From Lysobacteraceae bacterium (GTDB taxonomy: Bacteria; Pseudomonadota; Gammaproteobacteria; Steroidobacterales; Steroidobacteraceae): DNA of 6,148 nt. Positions 5,434 through 6,148 of this stretch are shown here, one piece after another. Numbering within the stretch: position 1 is the stretch's first letter; every line of letters begins with the position of its first letter. Position numbers and translations under genes: made by a program. Location of the stretch: NCBI GenBank assembly GCA_012516015.1, contig JAAYXG010000547.1, positions 1 through 6,148 of the forward strand, written 5' to 3'. The notes below the pieces were generated by a model, which had not been told where the DNA came from, searched no databases, and saw only the letters and a program-made list of their open reading frames with translations.

Positions 5434-6148
5434 ATGGTTTCGACTTGGTTGAAAGCTGCGGTGACTGCGGTATCGACCGGTGTCGCGTTCGCCGCATGTT
5501 CCGGCGATCTTCGCGGCAGCGCGCATGCGATCGAAGTCGCTGCGGCAGCGGCGCCAGCGGTCGCATCGCCCAGCGCGGCGGCGCTGCCGGATTTCAGCTC
5601 GCTCGTCGAGCAATATGGTCCGGCGGTCGTGAACGTGACGATCGTCGGCAAGCGGCGGCAAGTCGCCGATATTCCGGGTTTCGCCCCCGGCGATCCCTTC
5701 GGCGAGTTCTTTCGCCGCTTCGGCCAACCGATTCCCAGAGGGCAGATCCCGCCGCCGCGAGGCGAAGGCTCGGGCTTCATCGTGAGCGAGGACGGCTACA
5801 TCCTCACCAATGCTCATGTCGTCGCCGAAGCCGAAGAAGTGACGGTCAAGACGACCGATCGACGCGAGTACAGCGCGAAAATCATCGGTCTCGATGAAAA
5901 CACCGATGTCGCCGTGCTCAAGATCGATGCGAAGAACTTGCCGACCGTGAAGATCGGCGATCCGTCGAAGCTGAAGCCCGGCGAATGGGTCATCGCGATC
6001 GGCTCGCCCTTCGGCTTCGAGAACAGCGTGACCGCGGGCATCGTCAGCGCAACCGCGCGCGCGATGCCGGTCGGGCCGGACTACAGACCCCAGTTCATCC
6101 AGACAGACGTCGCCGTCAATCCCGGCAACTCGGGCGGTCCGCTCTTCA
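5434..6148 (+). CDS. DegP/HtrA-family periplasmic serine endoprotease (partial, N-terminal 238 aa)
   Basis: This protease degrades or refolds misfolded envelope proteins in the periplasm. The visible 238 residues contain the trypsin-like domain with the full triad: H128 in TNAHVV, D158 in NTDVAVLK and S233 in NPGNSGGPL. The conserved opening LPDFSSLVEQYGPAVVNV is at 51-68. A glycine- and proline-rich LA-type loop (about 80-111, DPFGEFFRRFG inside) precedes GEGSGFIVSEDGYILTN. The gene leaves the window three bases after the codon for L237, before the PDZ domains normal in this family (about 450-500 residues in all). The N-terminus has W5-L6-K7 and a modest hydrophobic stretch to A21; C22 follows F-A-A and H-A ends at residue 32, so cleavage could be at the cysteine or at AHA after 32. 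An Ala/Pro-rich linker (36-50) follows. A sigma-E-like promoter and GAGGG site lie upstream. DegP, DegQ and MucD cannot be separated on this fragment, so no symbol is given. Confidence 0.93.
   Translation, partial: MVSTWLKAAVTAVSTGVAFAACSGDLRGSAHAIEVAAAAAPAVASPSAAALPDFSSLVEQYGPAVVNVTIVGKRRQVADIPGFAPGDPFGEFFRRFGQPIPRGQIPPPRGEGSGFIVSEDGYILTNAHVVAEAEEVTVKTTDRREYSAKIIGLDENTDVAVLKIDAKNLPTVKIGDPSKLKPGEWVIAIGSPFGFENSVTAGIVSATARAMPVGPDYRPQFIQTDVAVNPGNSGGPLF

Noticed and set aside
5225..5452. 75-codon plus-strand frame through the repeat element
   Set aside because: The middle is only PYPLPP-type translation of the CCCCCTA heptamers; there is no ribosome site and it overlaps the protease start.
5427..5897. 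156-codon plus-strand frame starting seven bases before the protease ATG
   Set aside because: Wrong frame: the frame from 5434 carries the signal region and the His-Asp-Ser triad motifs, this one gives an Arg-rich translation.

Overview
The window comes from a GC-rich proteobacterium, most likely beta- or gammaproteobacterial. That placement is inferred from the DUF3683-type FAD/Fe-S oxidase, the YceH (UPF0502) protein, the DegP/HtrA protease and the dispersed heptamer repeats; the sequence alone does not fix the genus. Gene density is high, and no gene-free stretch exceeds about 250 bases.

Left part, minus strand (1-4432). A very large single-chain oxidoreductase (452-4432, 1326 aa) joins an N-terminal DUF3683 region, a GlcD/D-lactate-dehydrogenase-type FAD module, two [4Fe-4S] motifs and two cysteine-rich CCG modules. 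It probably oxidises a D-2-hydroxyacid and passes electrons through its Fe-S clusters towards the quinone pool. About 160 bases downstream on the same strand begins a gene cut by the window edge (1-291). It encodes an exported protein whose visible part resembles the start of a D-isomer-specific 2-hydroxyacid dehydrogenase. The pairing hints at D-2-hydroxyacid metabolism, but the second call rests on 97 residues.

Centre (4433-4548). The divergent intergenic region carries four perfect tandem copies of a 7-bp unit (GTGACGC) next to a probable -10 element for the oxidase gene. The plus-strand gene that follows is yceH (4549-5181), a double winged-helix protein of the UPF0502/DUF480 family.

Right part (5179-6148). 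A 167-bp inverted-repeat element starts on the yceH stop codon. It has a G-rich left arm of TAGGGGR heptamers, a hairpin-rich core, and a C-rich right arm of CCCCCTA heptamers. After it comes a sequence closely resembling a sigma-E (RpoE) promoter, then the start of a DegP/HtrA-family periplasmic serine protease (5434 to the window end). Its complete catalytic triad is visible; its PDZ domains lie beyond the window.

The genes are ordinary members of known families. The least explained content is the non-coding DNA: two unrelated repeats with the same 7-bp period, one forming a mobile-looking, quadruplex-capable inverted element.
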